From contig CAYXVG010000018.1 in the NCBI GenBank assembly GCA_964468205.1, positions 1-64,000 on the forward strand: a DNA stretch of 64,000 nucleotides, in the 5' to 3' direction. Below the pieces are notes generated by a model, which saw only the letters and a program-made list of their open reading frames with translations, was not told the origin of the DNA and searched no databases. The position numbers and the translations under genes are program-made. Each line of letters starts with the position of its first letter. Position 1 is the stretch's first letter. Shown here in pieces: positions 61,311-64,000 of the stretch. This DNA is from CAWELS01 sp964468205. Its GTDB lineage: Bacteria > Acidobacteriota > Terriglobia > Bryobacterales > Bryobacteraceae.

Positions 61311-63815
61311 TTACCGGATCTCCTTAGCCAGCTTCTCAGCGGCCAGCACGTCGAAGATCCACGTGCCGGCCCCGCCGATGACGATTTCGGTCTGGTACCA
61401 GAGGTACGGGAACGGCCCCTTCAACTCCAGCAGGTCTGGCTTGATGAGAGAGGTTCCCGAGATGATGCCGCCCGGCTGGTGTGACCAGTCCGCGCGGTTG
61501 AATCCATAGGCGGCGAGAGTCGAATGGGCCCCCACGCTCGATACGAAGGACTCGTTGGTGGCCGGGTGGCAGCCGAGCACGTAGTTCACGGTGTCGAGGA
61601 CCACTTCGGGGCCGAACAGATCCGGCAGGTGCTTGTGCAGGAAGTAGTGGCCCAGGGCCGAGCGCTGGAAATCCCACCCGTGCCCCCAAACGAAACTCGA
61701 GTGAACGTGCGACCGGTCTTCGAGCTTGTGGCCGGGGTCGATCACGGCGTCCTGATAAAGCACGCCGAAGGGGCTGGCGGCGCTCCGCCGGTCCGAGGCT
61801 TTCTTCCATTCCGTCAGTTTGGCCCGGATCGCCTTGCGCAGGCTGTCGTCACCGGTCTCCGGCAACAGGCGGGCAAAGATTCCGCCTGGGCCGGCGCCGG
61901 CGCTGTCTCCAGGCGCTGACTCGAGGGAAGGCCGCAAGGCGGCCAGGCGCCGTGCGTACTGCTCGTTCTTCGTCGTCAGGTACAGTTCGCCCGTGGCGGC
62001 GATTTCGTAACCGCGGTAACCGGTATCGCGCGGGGTGTAGGCGCTGCGGCCCCACACGGGTTCGCGCTCTTGTTCGTATTGCCAGAGTTCCCGCGCCACC
62101 CGCAGGCATTCGGCCGCCAAGTCGGGCATGTCATTTTTCAGCACCCGGTAGGAGATGGCCAGCGTCTGCGCGGTACGGTATTGCAGCCCCGTGTTGCGGT
62201 TCGTGAACACCCAGCGGTCATCCATTTTTCCCGAGAACTCGCCCCGGCGTTCGCCGGCCTTGAGCTTCGGGTCATAAACCCGGTTGTCGGTGGTGCTCAT
62301 CATGTCGCCCTTGGTGCCGTACTGGAAACCCGTGCGCTCCACCACCCCGGGCGGGACGTGGCCGATCGTTTTGTAGCCTGCGATGAGCCATTCCACGCCG
62401 AAGGCGATCTGCTGGAGCAGGTCATCAACTCCGTCTCCCTCGTGGATCACCACCTCGCGCTCCTCACGGCTGATGGTGGTGAGATCCATTGACGGCGAGA
62501 ACTCCTCGGCCGCCAGAGCCAGCGCTTCGATCGTGTTGCAGAGGCTGCCCGCCGGGATGTCGTGGTCGCCGGCGTCGTGCCATCCGCCCCAGTCGAGCCG
62601 CGGCACGTGTTCGTTGTCGGAATACCTGGTCTCGCGCTCGGTTTGGTGGTAGCCGTCCAGGTGCGGCGTATTCGCCGGCGCTTGCTGCGCGTCGTCGAGA
62701 TGGCAGGCGCCATGCCAGATCCGATTCCCTTCGCGCACCTTGACGTGACACATCTGGGTGGGAAGAAAGTACTGGAGAGTGGGCATCCAGGCCTGTGCGA
62801 AGATGGATTCGGAAATCTCGAACGGACCGGCTTGCTGCCCGGCAAACTCGATCAGATAGACGCCGGGCTCCCCGACCTCGCTGAAGTCGAAAACCCCGTA
62901 GCGGTAGCGGTGGAACATTCCCCAGGGCTTGAGCGCGGCTTCCTTCGCGATCTCCCGCTCACCTTCGAGCGTGAGCCGGTACAGGCGGACCCGGCCTTCG
63001 GCCGTATCCCGGCCGTCGAATTCGAGCACTGCCCGCTTCGGCTGATTCGGATGATAGCCGGCCTGTGAAACGGCGATCACCGGCGTGCGCCGCCAGTTTG
63101 GCCGGATCGTCGGAATGATGCTGAACTCCGCCTCGGTGGCTCTCGATCCCGGTTCGATCGGCGCGGTAACCAGGAACCACGCCTGGATGCTCCGGTTGCG
63201 CGGGTCCATCAGAAGTAGCGAACCGCCGGGGCGCTCAAACGTCACTGCATGCAGTGGATCCTCCTGAGCGACGCGGAGGCGCTCTCCGGCATTCAGCAGC
63301 AGGGACTTACCGGTGAAGTGCCGGGTGAAGACGCCGCTGCCGTTCGCGCTCTGATAGGACTTCGAATAGTAGGTGGTGGGGAAAAGACTGATCCGCAGAC
63401 CGGCGCGTTCCACCTTGCTCCAGTCAAGCGGCTTGTCGAGCGTGAGTTTCACCATCAGCCGCTTGCCATCGGTGCGGGTAACGATGCGGTAACCCGTATT
63501 CCACCCCGGAATTTCACCGATGATGGTGGCGGTCCCGCTGGTACGGTCAACCTCCCGCCGGACAACCCCGTGCCCTGGGTTGGGAACCCCGCTCTTTGTC
63601 TCGATCAGCAGGTCGCCGGTATCCAGAATGCGTTCGCCATTCTGCACAAGCTGCAATCCGCCCTGGTAGCCGCCCATGTAGTTGTTGTGAAACAGCAGGA
63701 AGGATATTCCAGGGCCTTCAAAATATTCTTTTTCGTTCAGTTCAATTTGCGCGGCGGCGGGTTGAAGACAGAGTGCCGCCAGCGCGAGTGTTAAGTTGAA
63801 TGCGGTGAGTTTCAT
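61311..63815 (-). CDS. Exported glycoside hydrolase family 9 (endoglucanase-like)
   Basis: An 834-aa protein with a signal peptide (about 1-22). Residues about 25-245 form an extra N-terminal beta-domain. An Ig-like CelD_N domain follows at about 250-345 (VSQAGYHPNQPKRAVLEF), then the GH9 (alpha/alpha)6 barrel. The DWGGWHDAGDHD motif contains the catalytic Asp pair, and the acid Glu is probably in YQTEIVIGG near the end. It hydrolyses beta-1,4-glucan. The 12-base gap to the M1 gene has a small TCCGG/CCGGA hairpin that could end transcription. Confidence 0.9.
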   Translation of the reverse strand: MKLTAFNLTLALAALCLQPAAAQIELNEKEYFEGPGISFLLFHNNYMGGYQGGLQLVQNGERILDTGDLLIETKSGVPNPGHGVVRREVDRTSGTATIIGEIPGWNTGYRIVTRTDGKRLMVKLTLDKPLDWSKVERAGLRISLFPTTYYSKSYQSANGSGVFTRHFTGKSLLLNAGERLRVAQEDPLHAVTFERPGGSLLLMDPRNRSIQAWFLVTAPIEPGSRATEAEFSIIPTIRPNWRRTPVIAVSQAGYHPNQPKRAVLEFDGRDTAEGRVRLYRLTLEGEREIAKEAALKPWGMFHRYRYGVFDFSEVGEPGVYLIEFAGQQAGPFEISESIFAQAWMPTLQYFLPTQMCHVKVREGNRIWHGACHLDDAQQAPANTPHLDGYHQTERETRYSDNEHVPRLDWGGWHDAGDHDIPAGSLCNTIEALALAAEEFSPSMDLTTISREEREVVIHEGDGVDDLLQQIAFGVEWLIAGYKTIGHVPPGVVERTGFQYGTKGDMMSTTDNRVYDPKLKAGERRGEFSGKMDDRWVFTNRNTGLQYRTAQTLAISYRVLKNDMPDLAAECLRVARELWQYEQEREPVWGRSAYTPRDTGYRGYEIAATGELYLTTKNEQYARRLAALRPSLESAPGDSAGAGPGGIFARLLPETGDDSLRKAIRAKLTEWKKASDRRSAASPFGVLYQDAVIDPGHKLEDRSHVHSSFVWGHGWDFQRSALGHYFLHKHLPDLFGPEVVLDTVNYVLGCHPATNESFVSSVGAHSTLAAYGFNRADWSHQPGGIISGTSLIKPDLLELKGPFPYLWYQTEIVIGGAGTWIFDVLAAEKLAKEIR

Positions 63816-63939
63816 TGATACTTTTCCTCAAGTTTCAGCAACCCCCTTACCGGCAGACCAATCCCTTCTGATCCGCCGGCTCCCGGCAAGTGTGGAGACC
63901 GGCGGTATGCGCGCCGCTTCTCAACTCCGGCCCGGCCGG
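63816..63939. other. Upstream gap of the GH9 gene
   Basis: A 124-base gap between the GH9 start and the end of the next minus-strand frame. It contains the GH9 leader, with TTGAGGAAAAG close to its start codon. No other feature is seen. Confidence 0.4.
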
Positions 63940-63999
63940 CTAGACGTCGCAAAGCGTCAACATCTCATCCAGCGTCTTCACGGGATCCTTGTCTTTCGT
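63940..63999 (-). CDS. C-terminal end of a minus-strand gene running off the window
   Basis: The final bases encode the last 19 residues and stop of a minus-strand frame, KDPVKTLDEMLTLCDV at its end. It is open to the window edge and follows the coding direction of GH9. No family can be named from so short a piece, and it could be a chance frame. Confidence 0.35.
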   Translation of the reverse strand, partial: TKDKDPVKTLDEMLTLCDV

Positions 64000-64000
64000 C

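Overview
The window is a high-GC bacterial chromosome segment, probably from an Acidobacteriota member close to Bryobacterales/Solibacterales (Candidatus Solibacter-like). This placement is inference from gene content: an Alternative Complex III plus caa3 oxidase cluster, many Tat-exported sugar isomerases and Gfo/Idh/MocA proteins, DUF1080 and GH proteins, and four sulfatases. No rRNA or phylogenetic marker is present to confirm it.

Layout. 1-53 is the 3' part of a tRNA-Arg(CCG). 147-5120 holds a zinc-ribbon repeat protein, a TPR lipoprotein gene broken by one frameshift, an exported nitrilase-like hydrolase and a Tat-exported Gfo/Idh/MocA oxidoreductase. 5308-17710 (minus strand) is one respiratory operon: actABCDEF, a small single-TM gene, SCO1 and coxB-A-C-D. 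It should oxidise quinol, pass electrons to cytochrome c and reduce O2 through an A2-type caa3 oxidase. Divergent from it are a sensor histidine kinase and a response regulator with an unusual XRE-type DNA-binding domain.

19941-35801 is carbohydrate-oriented: TIM-barrel isomerases, a B12-binding-like radical SAM protein, GH43, a DctPQM TRAP transporter, a tandem-cupin lipoprotein, a mannonate dehydratase, an agarase-like hydrolase, an FAD oxidase, a sulfatase and a lactonase. TRAP plus UxuA suggests use of uronic-acid-containing polysaccharides. 35802-39888 carries a gene remnant, a cNMP-binding protein, a second sulfatase, an inverted-repeat relic and a REP-associated tyrosine transposase with flanking repeats.

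39889-42436 (minus) is a tightly overlapping methyltransferase, ECF sigma and anti-sigma operon. 42478-47304 holds a DUF1080 lipoprotein, a beta-helix protein, DinB, a 50-residue zinc ribbon and a gamma-glutamyltransferase. 47392-52568 is a redox/sulfur island: a CcoG/NapH-like Fe-S membrane protein and a hemerythrin-like RIC protein behind an FNR/DNR-like palindrome, then two related V4R-like proteins with a 63-aa protein, divergent from a cysteine desulfurase-like enzyme, a 93-aa protein and a CGGC protein. This is the best candidate here for an undescribed system.

52715-63815 returns to polysaccharide and peptide degradation: two sulfatases, GH5, a PYROXD2/CrtI-like oxidoreductase, an M1 peptidase and GH9. 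The window ends in the last codons of a further minus-strand gene.
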